Positions 1-5,559 of a stretch of 5,567 nucleotides of DNA are shown one piece after another; the first letter of the stretch is position 1; the number at the start of each line of letters is the position of its first letter. Position numbers and translations under genes: made by a program. The stretch comes from Alphaproteobacteria bacterium (lineage in GTDB: Bacteria; Pseudomonadota; Alphaproteobacteria; Rhizobiales; Devosiaceae). The notes under the pieces were generated by a model. The model did not search any database, had not been told where the DNA came from, and saw only the letters and a program-made list of their open reading frames with translations. The stretch spans positions 1 to 5,567 of the forward strand of contig JAHJOS010000541.1 in the NCBI GenBank assembly GCA_018820005.1. Reading direction: 5' to 3'.

Positions 1-281
1 AGGTCGAGCCGCACCGGACGATCCTCGCGCGGACCGATCCCGTCTTCCCAGTTATAGGCAGAAACGAAATTGCCGCCCGGATAGCGCACGACAGGGATGT
101 TGATATCCTTGACCAGCTTGGCGACGTCGCCGCGCATGCCGTCTTTGTCTGCGGTCGGGTGATCGGGCTCGTAAATGCCTTCATAGACAGCGCGGCCAAG
201 GTGTTCCAGAAACGCCCCATACACGCGGTCGTCGATCTTGCTGACCGTAAAATCCTTATGCGCGACAACCTTTGCCTTCAC
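1..281 (-). CDS. abfA: GH51 alpha-L-arabinofuranosidase, N-terminal part (cut by window edge)
   Basis: The first 93 residues are visible; the rest lies beyond position 1. The family removes terminal alpha-L-arabinofuranosyl groups from arabinoxylan- or arabinan-derived oligosaccharides by a retaining mechanism. GH51 hallmarks seen are FLEHLGRAVYEGIYEP (residues 24-39), RYPGGNFVSAYNWEDG (66-81) and GPREDRP (83-89), which belong to the front of the TIM barrel and help form the -1 subsite. The catalytic glutamates lie further along and cannot be checked. The start is a GTG, fixed by an in-frame TAG five codons upstream with no other start between, and by a GGGAGG ribosome site (287-292) five bases before it. 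There is no signal peptide, so the enzyme should act in the cytoplasm on imported oligosaccharides, which fits the importer genes nearby. It follows the regulator gene in the same direction after 99 bp. Confidence 0.93.
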   Translation of the reverse strand, partial: MKAKVVAHKDFTVSKIDDRVYGAFLEHLGRAVYEGIYEPDHPTADKDGMRGDVAKLVKDINIPVVRYPGGNFVSAYNWEDGIGPREDRPVRLD

Positions 282-307
282 GCTCGCCTCCCACTATTCC
301 CGTTTTT

Positions 308-336
308 ATGATTTGTATCACTTCCCCCGTTGTAAA
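308..336 (-). promoter_or_regulatory. Possible sigma70-like promoter of the arabinofuranosidase gene
   Basis: Read on the minus strand, TTTACA (336-331, five of six matches to TTGACA) is followed after 17 bp by AATCAT (313-308, four of six to TATAAT). Transcription would begin near 300, leaving a leader of about 20 nt before the GTG. The gene could therefore be transcribed separately from the regulator gene upstream. This is inferred from the motifs alone. Confidence 0.4.
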
Positions 337-342
337 CGAGGG
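324..342. repeat. 8-bp inverted repeat over the -35 region ahead of the arabinofuranosidase gene
   Basis: CCCCCGTT (324-331) and AACGAGGG (335-342) flank a 3-nt centre and pair over eight positions, one of them G-T in RNA. No T-run follows on either strand, so it is a poor intrinsic terminator. It overlaps the proposed -35 box, so an operator is the likelier role. It could also be a weak hairpin between the two co-directional genes. Confidence 0.4.
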
Positions 343-380
343 TGGGAGTCGGGCGCAAGTGGGCGCGACAAGTTTATTGC

Positions 381-1310
381 CTAGCTTTCCGTTTGCAGTC
401 GCATGATGATTTCCTGGTCGTAATTACCGAACCCACGACCGAAAATATTGATGCCGCCCGGGTGTTTAGCGTTCTCCTTGACGGCAATGCGCAAACGGAT
501 CGAATGGTGATTTGCCAGATCCAGATCCACCAGCGAGACCGGCGAAATCTTGAGGCCGTCCACATAGGTTCCGTCTGTGGTCACCCGCCAACTCTTGAGC
601 TTGCCGTATTGGCTGCCCTTGAGCTTCCACCAGTCCGGCGTATAAACGCCGCGCTTGTCGCCGAAATCGCCCGGGCTCATCCAGGTGCCGATTTCCGTGC
701 CGTTCACCGACAGGGTGATGTCGCTGGGCCAGTCCGCCGAGGTCCCCGGCACTTCCGAACTCAGTTCCATGGAGAACTCCATGGCCTCGATCACTGTCTG
801 GCTTAGCTTGGCATTGTTGGGAAACTGGTATTCGAGGTAGCCACGGGTAAACCAGATCAGGCCTGCCTTCATGCGGTCAGGATCCAGAAAGGTGTCCGGC
901 ACATCCAGCAGCCCGATGATGCCGTCAACCGAGCACAGCCCGCACGGCGCCGATACATCGCAACTGGTGTAAAGCCCCAGCGGCATGGCAACTTCTATGG
1001 TGTTAGATGCCTGCTGCCTGATGTCCTCCTTGAACATCACCATCACTTCGTCAAACATCGAGTGGCAGATCTTCTGGTTACCCTTGCGCGCCTTTTGCGT
1101 CTCGGTGCGGATAAGTCCGGCACTCTCCAGAATTTGGATGTTTGTCGATACTGTCGACTGGGGCAGGGCGAGTTTTTCGGCAATATCATTGCCGTTCATC
1201 GCGCCCTCCATGTGCAGCAGCTTGAGGATTTTGACCCGGATCGGCGAAGCGAGGCCCTTGAGAACCTCCATGTTTTCCTCAGGGTCGACGACAAGGAAGT
1301 TGCGGCTCAT
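381..1310 (-). CDS. ArsR-type winged-helix regulator with long C-terminal sensor-like domain
   Basis: A 309-residue protein. Residues about 13-85 form an ArsR-like winged helix: MEVLKGLASPIRVKILKLL, then NDIAEKLALPQSTVSTNIQILESAGLI with the recognition helix near 50-65. The rest is much longer than a classical ArsR protein (about 100 aa). It has a cysteine cluster (Cys117, Cys123, Cys126, with Cys82 before it), a GIIGLLDVPDTFLDPDRMKA stretch (129-148), and a beta-rich, Trp- and Gly-rich end (SVNGTEIGTW at 201-210, GGINIFGRGFGNY at 285-297). From memory this resembles the predicted regulators of COG4189, which often occur beside glycosidase genes; the ligand is unknown to me. It lies upstream of, and in line with, the arabinofuranosidase gene, so local control is likely. 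The first ATG has only a weak ribosome site. An internal ATG at residue 14 (1271) has a better one (GAGG, 5-nt spacing) and would keep the whole DNA-binding domain, so the start is not certain. Confidence 0.88.
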   Translation of the reverse strand: MSRNFLVVDPEENMEVLKGLASPIRVKILKLLHMEGAMNGNDIAEKLALPQSTVSTNIQILESAGLIRTETQKARKGNQKICHSMFDEVMVMFKEDIRQQASNTIEVAMPLGLYTSCDVSAPCGLCSVDGIIGLLDVPDTFLDPDRMKAGLIWFTRGYLEYQFPNNAKLSQTVIEAMEFSMELSSEVPGTSADWPSDITLSVNGTEIGTWMSPGDFGDKRGVYTPDWWKLKGSQYGKLKSWRVTTDGTYVDGLKISPVSLVDLDLANHHSIRLRIAVKENAKHPGGINIFGRGFGNYDQEIIMRLQTES

Positions 1311-1328
1311 GTCGACACTTTCGGTCCA

Positions 1329-1339
1329 TCACATTGTGA
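1329..1339. repeat. Short dyad in the leader of the regulator gene
   Basis: TCACA and TGTGA arms surround a single T, just downstream of the proposed -10 box of the regulator gene and about 20 bp before its ATG. It could be a site for autoregulation. The arms are short, so chance is possible. Confidence 0.25.
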
Positions 1340-1341
1340 CG

Positions 1342-1369
1342 ATCATATCTATCACGATTGCTGATGCAA
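1342..1369 (-). promoter_or_regulatory. Possible promoter of the ArsR-type regulator gene
   Basis: On the minus strand TTGCAT (1369-1364) is followed after 16 bp by TATGAT (1347-1342), a five-of-six match to the -10 consensus. Transcription would start near 1335, about 25 nt before the ATG. The dyads at 1356-1371 and 1329-1339 flank or overlap it, which suits a self-regulated gene. Assigned from the motifs alone. Confidence 0.42.
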
Positions 1370-1371
1370 TC
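1356..1371. promoter_or_regulatory. Perfect 6-bp dyad over the regulator -35 box (candidate operator)
   Basis: GATTGC and GCAATC flank TGAT. The dyad covers part of the proposed -35 element of the regulator promoter, so a bound protein would block RNA polymerase. ArsR-family proteins usually bind imperfect dyads near their own promoter, so autoregulation is a reasonable guess. Confidence 0.35.
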
Positions 1372-1383
1372 ATTATTGCCAAT

Positions 1384-1434
1384 CTGCTGGCCGCGTGGCG
1401 TGCTGATCTCAACCTGTGTCCGCCGCGCCAGCAG
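1384..1434. repeat. Long-spaced inverted repeat in the regulator-tRNA gap
   Basis: CTGCTGGC (1384-1391) is the exact reverse complement of GCCAGCAG (1427-1434). With one bulged base the pairing extends three more positions (GCG with CGC). The loop is about 31-35 nt and no T-run follows. It lies in the otherwise empty 240 bp between the regulator start and the tRNA gene. Its function is unknown. Confidence 0.35.
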
Positions 1435-1473
1435 GCTTTCCCCCCGTGTCGTGCAAAACACCCATACACACGC

Positions 1474-1502
1474 TTGCAATCTGTTTGCGCATTGTCTATG
1501 CA
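1474..1502 (+). promoter_or_regulatory. Possible promoter of the tRNA-Gln gene
   Basis: TTGCAA (1474-1479) and TATGCA (1497-1502) are separated by 17 bp. A start near 1509 would give a 5' leader of about 44 nt for RNase P to remove. The two boxes lie within the arms of a 7-bp inverted repeat (GCTTGCA at 1472-1478, TGCAAGC at 1499-1505). The -10 match is only three of six, so this is tentative. Confidence 0.35.
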
Positions 1503-1552
1503 AGCCCCGCGTCACGGCAAACACCGCCAGACGCCAGCGGGTTCGCCCCTGC

Positions 1553-1626
1553 TGGGGAATAGTTCAACGGTAGAACAGCGGACTCTGACTCCGTCAATCT
1601 TGGTTCGAATCCAGGTTCCCCAGCCA
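1553..1626 (+). tRNA. tRNA-Gln (anticodon CTG)
   Basis: A complete 74-nt cloverleaf that reads CAG codons. The acceptor stem TGGGGAA (1553-1559) pairs fully with TTCCCCA (1616-1622). The D arm is GTTC/GAAC. The anticodon stem GCGGA/TCCGT (one G-T pair) carries the loop CTCTGAC, which gives CTG after the conserved T33. The variable loop has 4 nt. The T arm CTTGG/CCAGG (one T-G pair) holds the loop TTCGAAT. The discriminator is G1623 and the CCA end is encoded (1624-1626). The weak U1-A72 pair and G73 are typical glutamine identity elements. It stands alone between the leftward regulator-glycosidase pair and the rightward transporter operon and has no functional link to either. Confidence 0.97.
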
Positions 1627-2052
1627 CACTCTCAGCAAAACTCCAGGTTTTCTGCAGGTTTTAGCCAGCTCTAGCCGGCCAGATCGTGGGATTTCTCGCC
1701 TGTTTGGCCACCAGATTGGCCGCCGGGCCTGTCTGCATGGCTGCGGAGCACGTGCGAATCTTGAAGCATGCTTTCCGCACCTGTTGCGCAGCAAGTCCGG
1801 TCACGCCCGACAATGTCATGGCGACCGATAGCTTCCTGCGCCTCAACGGCGCACCTCCACTTCCGCCACAAAATTACGGCGCCGCTACCGCCCCATTCTT
1901 GCCGTTGCTCGGGTCCTGTTGAATGACTTAAATGGAGCCGAAAGTGGACTGTCTGCTCTCGCGCAACATCGAAAATGAGCGGACTCGGCTAGACCAGTTC
2001 ACAGACCGGCTTAAGAAGGGCGCCAGTTGGCCGCCAAAGCGCCGAGCAAGAA
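1627..2052. other. Non-coding stretch between tRNA-Gln and the transporter control region
   Basis: I find no convincing gene here. Short open frames on both strands lack good ribosome sites, have unnatural composition and resemble no family I know. Three structures can be named. A 5-bp stem AAAAC/GTTTT (1637-1651) just after the tRNA could be a weak processing or termination signal. The octamer TCCAGGTT occurs in the T arm of the tRNA (1610-1617) and again at 1642-1649. A bulged hairpin GGCGC/GCGCC with inner TTGG/CCAA (2019-2043) lies just before the double operator. No remnant of an integrase or transposase is seen. Confidence 0.6.
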
Positions 2053-2093
2053 CTTTTGCATACGAATGCAAAAGCTGTTGCATTCGTATGCAA
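2053..2093. promoter_or_regulatory. Double palindromic operator ahead of the sugar transporter operon
   Basis: Two 16-bp sites, TTGCATACGAATGCAA (2056-2071) and TTGCATTCGTATGCAA (2078-2093), are exact reverse complements. They are separated by AAGCTG, and their centres lie 22 bp apart, about two helical turns, so bound proteins would sit on the same face. Each site is itself a dyad: TTGCAT, four central bases with CG in the middle, ATGCAA. In the first site the arms reach nine bases (CTTTTGCAT at 2053-2061, ATGCAAAAG at 2066-2074). Palindromes with a central CG are typical of LacI-family operators, which often control sugar importers. No such regulator gene is in the window. The RNA could also fold into one 16-bp hairpin, but no T-run follows. 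Confidence 0.75.
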
Positions 2094-2106
2094 GTCGACT
2101 TACCAA
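2078..2106 (+). promoter_or_regulatory. Tentative promoter of the transporter operon
   Basis: The TTGCAT that opens the second operator site (2078-2083) could be a -35 box, with TACCAA (2101-2106) as a poor -10 after 17 bp. This would put the operator directly on the promoter and give a leader of about 130 nt. The -10 match is only three of six, so the true promoter may lie elsewhere within 2030-2230. Confidence 0.22.
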
Positions 2107-2245
2107 TTGTGACGTGCGGAAGACAATAGGGCGTGCAGGGTCGCGTATTTGGCGCGAGTGTGCATGCCGCGGGAGCGTAAAACGTCAAACAGGGGATGGT
2201 CGGCGCACTGCCCGAGGGAGCGCTGTTCACCGTCAGGAGAACGAA

Positions 2246-3484
2246 ATGAAGTTTTTGTTGAAGACCACAGTCTCGCTTGGGGTGCTCTGCCTCACCGCAG
2301 GCGCTGCATTTGCCGACTGCGGCATCGAGGGCACCGGTTCGGTCCGTATCCTCGGCAATGATTTCGAAGCACTGCGCCTGGTCAACACCACGGCTGAAGA
2401 ATGCGCGTCCGGCACCGTCACGGTGACCGCCAATGCCACGGCCGAGCACAAGAACCTGCAGGTTCCCGCCCTTTCGATCAACCCGGCCGAATATACCGTT
2501 GCCGAGGTTGCCAATAATTCCATCGTGCCCCTGCTGAACCAGGATCTGATCCGTCCACTCGACGATCTAGTCGCCAAGTACGGCGCCTCGCTGCAGCCCA
2601 ACCAGTTGATCAAGATCGACGGCAAGGTCATGGCTGTCGCCTTTATGGGCAATGCGCAGCACCTGTTTTATCGCAAGGATATTCTGGACAAGGCAGGCGT
2701 TGCGGCGCCGACCTCTTACGAGGACATGCTTGCCGCCGCTGCCAAGATCAAGGACGCTGGCCTGATGGAGTATCCGGTTGCTGCGTCGGTCAAGCCCGGT
2801 TGGGATCTGGCGGCCGAATTCGTCAATGATTACCTCGGCACTGGCGCCGATTTCTTCGCGCCTGGCTCTGCCGAGCTGTCCATCGACAATGAGCATGGCC
2901 TCAAGGTTCTCGAAACCATGCGCGCCATGAGCAAGTTCATGGATCCTGATTATCTGACTTTTGATGCCAACAGCATCAAGGCCGAATATGAAGCCGGCAA
3001 GACGGCGATGATGGTCGAGTGGGGCTCGCTGGCGGGCGCTACCATCGACGACGAAGGCGCGGCAGAAGGCGTCGTGGCGAACACCGTACTCGCCGCAGCG
3101 CCAACCATTGGCGGCGGCACCATTCCCGCAGCTGCCCTGTGGTGGGACGGCTTTGCTATCGCCAAGAACATCTCCGATGAGGATGCGGCGGCGTCATTCC
3201 AGGCCATGGTGCATGCCATCAGCCCCGAAATGGTCGCTGCAAATCCTGCTGTAGCCACCTGGCTGGTGGCGGGCTACGAACCTGGTCCGGCAGCGGTTGG
3301 TGTGATCGCCACTGCCAATGGCGGTGCGCGCGCTTACCCGATGCAGCCGTATATGGGGCTGCTGCATACCGCGCTTTCAACGGAACTGGCCGAGTTTATG
3401 GCTGGATCGGAAGACGCTGAGCAGGCTCTGGCCGACGTCAAGGCTGCTTACGATACTGCCGCCAAGGAAGGCGGCTACCTCTAG
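2246..3484 (+). CDS. Secreted sugar-binding protein of a CUT1-type ABC importer
   Basis: The 412-residue product is typical of the family 1 extracellular solute-binding proteins (COG1653 type), which capture sugars or oligosaccharides in the periplasm and deliver them to the permease pair. Residues 1-23 form a Sec signal peptide (MKFLLK, hydrophobic core, AFA before the likely cut). The Cys at 25 is not in a lipobox, so the protein should be soluble. Family-like stretches are LFYRKDILDKAGVAAPTSYE (140-159), the helix with AAAAKIKDAG (163-172) and EYEAGKTAMMVEWGS (247-261). Cys25 and Cys53 could form a disulfide. The chosen ATG has AGGAG at 2235-2239 with a 6-nt spacer and starts directly at the signal peptide; a longer frame from 2027 would start inside control DNA. 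The permease genes follow after 152 bp. The substrate is not evident; the nearby arabinofuranosidase suggests an arabinose-containing sugar. Confidence 0.92.
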   Translation: MKFLLKTTVSLGVLCLTAGAAFADCGIEGTGSVRILGNDFEALRLVNTTAEECASGTVTVTANATAEHKNLQVPALSINPAEYTVAEVANNSIVPLLNQDLIRPLDDLVAKYGASLQPNQLIKIDGKVMAVAFMGNAQHLFYRKDILDKAGVAAPTSYEDMLAAAAKIKDAGLMEYPVAASVKPGWDLAAEFVNDYLGTGADFFAPGSAELSIDNEHGLKVLETMRAMSKFMDPDYLTFDANSIKAEYEAGKTAMMVEWGSLAGATIDDEGAAEGVVANTVLAAAPTIGGGTIPAAALWWDGFAIAKNISDEDAAASFQAMVHAISPEMVAANPAVATWLVAGYEPGPAAVGVIATANGGARAYPMQPYMGLLHTALSTELAEFMAGSEDAEQALADVKAAYDTAAKEGGYL

Positions 3485-3601
3485 GTTCTAACCTCTCCGG
3501 AGGTAACCGAACGACGATGAGGGGCTCGCTCGTGCCAAACGGGTGGGCCCCGCAATCTCCCAACCTCTTGCATGGCAGAGGTAATAGCGGCGCCGCGCCG
3601 C
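3484..3601 (+). promoter_or_regulatory. Hairpin-rich intercistronic region after the binding-protein gene
   Basis: Three stems lie in the gap before the permease genes. ACCTC/GAGGT around TCCG (3491-3504) extends by GGTT/AACC (3484-3508) across a 3-nt bulge. ACCTCT/AGAGGT (3563-3582) may gain two inner GC pairs. GCGGCGC/GCGCCGC (3587-3601) is GC-only. None is followed by a T-run, so full termination is unlikely. In other importer operons such structures protect the binding-protein message from 3' decay and lower permease output; the same is inferred here. Confidence 0.5.
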
Positions 3602-3636
3602 AATAGTCCAGCTGGTTCGCGACAGGGAAGCTTTGC

Positions 3637-4668
3637 ATGCCGCACAAGACATTCTTTGCCTTCATCCTGCCCTCGCTGATTGCGATGATCCTGTTCATCG
3701 CGCTGCCCATTGTTTCGGTGGTGGTGCAGAGCCTTTATGTCGAACATCCGCGCGTGCTGGTGGAAGTGCAGAATTGCCAGCCTTTCGGCGGCTGCACCAC
3801 CGAAGTGCGGGTCGATACGGCTGCCATGGCCGAACTGAAGGCAAGCGCGCCGATGGGCCAGTTCAACGGGCTGGGCACCTATTTCAACCGGGGGCACCTG
3901 GCGTTCAGCGAAGTCGGCGCAATCCTCGCCACCAACAGTGGTATCGGCGACATCATTTCGCGGATCTACAATCTGCCCTTCTACAAGGCGCTCGCCTTTA
4001 CCCTGGTGTTCTGTTTCGTGGTGACGCCGCTGGCCATGACGCTGGGATTTGCCATCGCACTGGCTGTAAACGCACTGCCCAAGATGACCAAAGGCCCGGT
4101 GATCTTCTTTTCGCTGCTGCCCATGATCATTACGCCGCTGGTGGGCTCACTGATCCTGTACTGGATGATCCAGCCCAATGGCATCATCGGTGCCAGCCTG
4201 CAGCATCTGTTCAATGATCCGACATTGTCGCTGCGCCAGTCACCGGCACTGACCTGGGCATCGCTGCTTTTTTACGGCGTGTGGACCAATGCCCCGTTCA
4301 GCTTTGTGGTATTTTACGCAGGGTTGCAGACGGTGCCTGGCGACACGCTGGAGTCGGCAATGATTGATGGCGCCAGTCGCTGGGAACGCGTGCGCTACGT
4401 CATCATTCCCCATCTGATGCCGCTGGCAACTTTCGTAGCGCTGGTGCAACTGATGGACAATTTCCGGGTTTTTGAACCCATCGTCGGCTTCTCCGCTGAA
4501 GCCAACGCCACATCGCTGAGCTGGATGATCTTCAACGATCTTTCCGGCGACTCCCAGCTGTTCGGCTCGGCCGGTGCCACCTCGGTGCTGACCATTGTCG
4601 GCGTCATCATCCTGCTGACCCCGGTCCTGATCCGGACCTGGCGCGACTTCAACCACAAGGTAGTGTGA
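3637..4668 (+). CDS. ABC sugar importer permease, MalF-like
   Basis: One of the two membrane subunits of the importer (binding-protein-dependent transport family, MetI-like fold). The 343 residues suggest six membrane helices: about 6-31, 117-146, 153-178, 206-228, 258-275 and 313-333. The cytoplasmic coupling loop that docks on the ATPase is clear: ESAMIDGASRWERVRYVIIP (239-258), the EAA motif with its invariant Gly. The protein is longer than the usual 290-300 residues because the periplasmic stretch between helices 1 and 2 (about 32-116) is enlarged; it holds Cys47 and Cys53, a possible disulfide. AGGGAAG (3624-3630), six bases before the ATG, serves as ribosome site. It follows the binding-protein gene after a structured gap and leads directly into the second permease gene. 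Confidence 0.93.
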   Translation: MPHKTFFAFILPSLIAMILFIALPIVSVVVQSLYVEHPRVLVEVQNCQPFGGCTTEVRVDTAAMAELKASAPMGQFNGLGTYFNRGHLAFSEVGAILATNSGIGDIISRIYNLPFYKALAFTLVFCFVVTPLAMTLGFAIALAVNALPKMTKGPVIFFSLLPMIITPLVGSLILYWMIQPNGIIGASLQHLFNDPTLSLRQSPALTWASLLFYGVWTNAPFSFVVFYAGLQTVPGDTLESAMIDGASRWERVRYVIIPHLMPLATFVALVQLMDNFRVFEPIVGFSAEANATSLSWMIFNDLSGDSQLFGSAGATSVLTIVGVIILLTPVLIRTWRDFNHKVV

Positions 4669-4671
4669 TCC

Positions 4672-5559
4672 ATGTCTGAAGCCACGCTAACGCAAAAACG
4701 CCCGCTGCCGCTCAATCTGTTGGTTACGGTCTTCATTGTCCTGTGGGTCGTGCTGGCCGCGTTTCCCTTTATCTGGACCGTCTGGGGGTCGTTCAAGGTC
4801 GAGCCAGACTTCTTCTCGCGCGAAAGCTGGTGGAACGCCATTCTCGGCACCTATACCGAGCGCCAGACAGGCAGCCGGTTTACCGGCGACGGCTATTACG
4901 GAGCCTGGGTGGTCCGCGAATTCTGGCGCGCTGCAGGCAATACCGCCATCGTTACCGTGAGCGTCACGGTGATCTCGCTCACCCTTGGCACGCTGGGCGG
5001 CTATGCGCTTGCCCGCTCTGGCCAGCGCTATGCCTTCTGGATACTGATCGCCGCGCTTGTGTTTCGCGCGATGCCCCATATCACGCTGGTGTCGGGCTAT
5101 CTCCTGCCGTTCTTCCAGCTCAATATCTGGGGTGTGCTGCCCACGTCCATCATCGTCTTGGTGGCGATCAACCAGCCCTTCACGCTGTGGATGCTGCACT
5201 CGTTCTTTCTGTCGATCCCCAAGGATCTCGATGAAAGCGCCATGGTGGACGGCTGCACCCGTTTTCAGGCCTTCCGTATGGTCATCATCCCGGTGATGTG
5301 GCCCGGGGTCGTGACGACAGGCCTGTTCAGCTTTCTGTTGGCCTATAATGACTTTGCGACCACCTCCATGCTGCTGAGCGCCGACAATCAGACCATGGTG
5401 CCGAAGATTTCGAGCTTTCTGGGCTCGGTGCAGGAGCAGGGCAATGTCATGTTTGCGGTGGCGGCCGTGGTTTCAGCGACCGTGCCACTGTTTATTCTCG
5501 TCCTCTTTTTCCAACGCCAGATCGTCAGCGGGCTCACCGCCGGCGCAGTGAAAGGCTGA
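4672..5559 (+). CDS. ABC sugar importer permease, MalG-like
   Basis: The second membrane subunit, expected to pair with the MalF-like protein. It has 295 residues, close to the usual size, with predicted helices near 14-39, 91-114, 121-147, 155-180, 208-227 and 262-281. The EAA coupling loop is DESAMVDGCTRFQAFRMVII (187-206). The C-terminal stretch FFQRQIVSGLTAGAVKG closely matches the usual MalG-type ending, in which FFQR, IV-GLT-GAVKG recur across CUT1 importers. The ATG lies 3 nt after the stop of the first permease gene and the only ribosome-like site (AAGG, 4657-4660) is distant, so translation is probably coupled. The frame is complete; only 8 bases follow it, so the next gene, perhaps the ATPase, is not visible. 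Confidence 0.95.
   Translation: MSEATLTQKRPLPLNLLVTVFIVLWVVLAAFPFIWTVWGSFKVEPDFFSRESWWNAILGTYTERQTGSRFTGDGYYGAWVVREFWRAAGNTAIVTVSVTVISLTLGTLGGYALARSGQRYAFWILIAALVFRAMPHITLVSGYLLPFFQLNIWGVLPTSIIVLVAINQPFTLWMLHSFFLSIPKDLDESAMVDGCTRFQAFRMVIIPVMWPGVVTTGLFSFLLAYNDFATTSMLLSADNQTMVPKISSFLGSVQEQGNVMFAVAAVVSATVPLFILVLFFQRQIVSGLTAGAVKG

Noticed and set aside
324..342. Intrinsic terminator between regulator and glycosidase genes
   Set aside because: No T-run follows the stem on either strand, and the element overlaps a plausible -35 box.
1329..1339. CRP/FNR-type binding site
   Set aside because: The half-sites TCACA and TGTGA are in the reverse order and one base apart; the CRP site is TGTGA-N6-TCACA.
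985..1674. 229-residue plus-strand frame
   Set aside because: It is antisense to the regulator gene and runs on across the gap and tRNA. The minus-strand frame has clear winged-helix homology.
1594..1794. Minus-strand frame ending in GNLDSNQD
   Set aside because: This ending is the well-known false protein produced by reading a tRNA gene in antisense; the frame ends within the tRNA-Gln gene.
1686..1922. 78-residue plus-strand frame after the tRNA
   Set aside because: It has no convincing ribosome site and no recognisable family, and its composition is typical of random GC-rich DNA.
2053..2093. CRISPR-like repeats
   Set aside because: There are only two units, in opposite orientation and 6 bp apart, with no spacers or cas genes.
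1932..2129. 65-residue plus-strand frame over the operator region
   Set aside because: Its C-terminal half is the translation of the palindromes (YECKSCCIRMQ), it has no ribosome site, and it would leave the operator inside a gene.
2027..2245. 73-residue N-terminal extension of the binding protein
   Set aside because: It would start inside the control region, run through the double operator and bury the signal peptide. The ATG at 2246 has a good ribosome site and starts exactly at the signal sequence.
2246..2320. Lipoprotein signal for the binding protein
   Set aside because: The Cys at residue 25 is preceded by FAD rather than a lipobox such as L-A-G, so a signal peptidase I site after AFA fits better.
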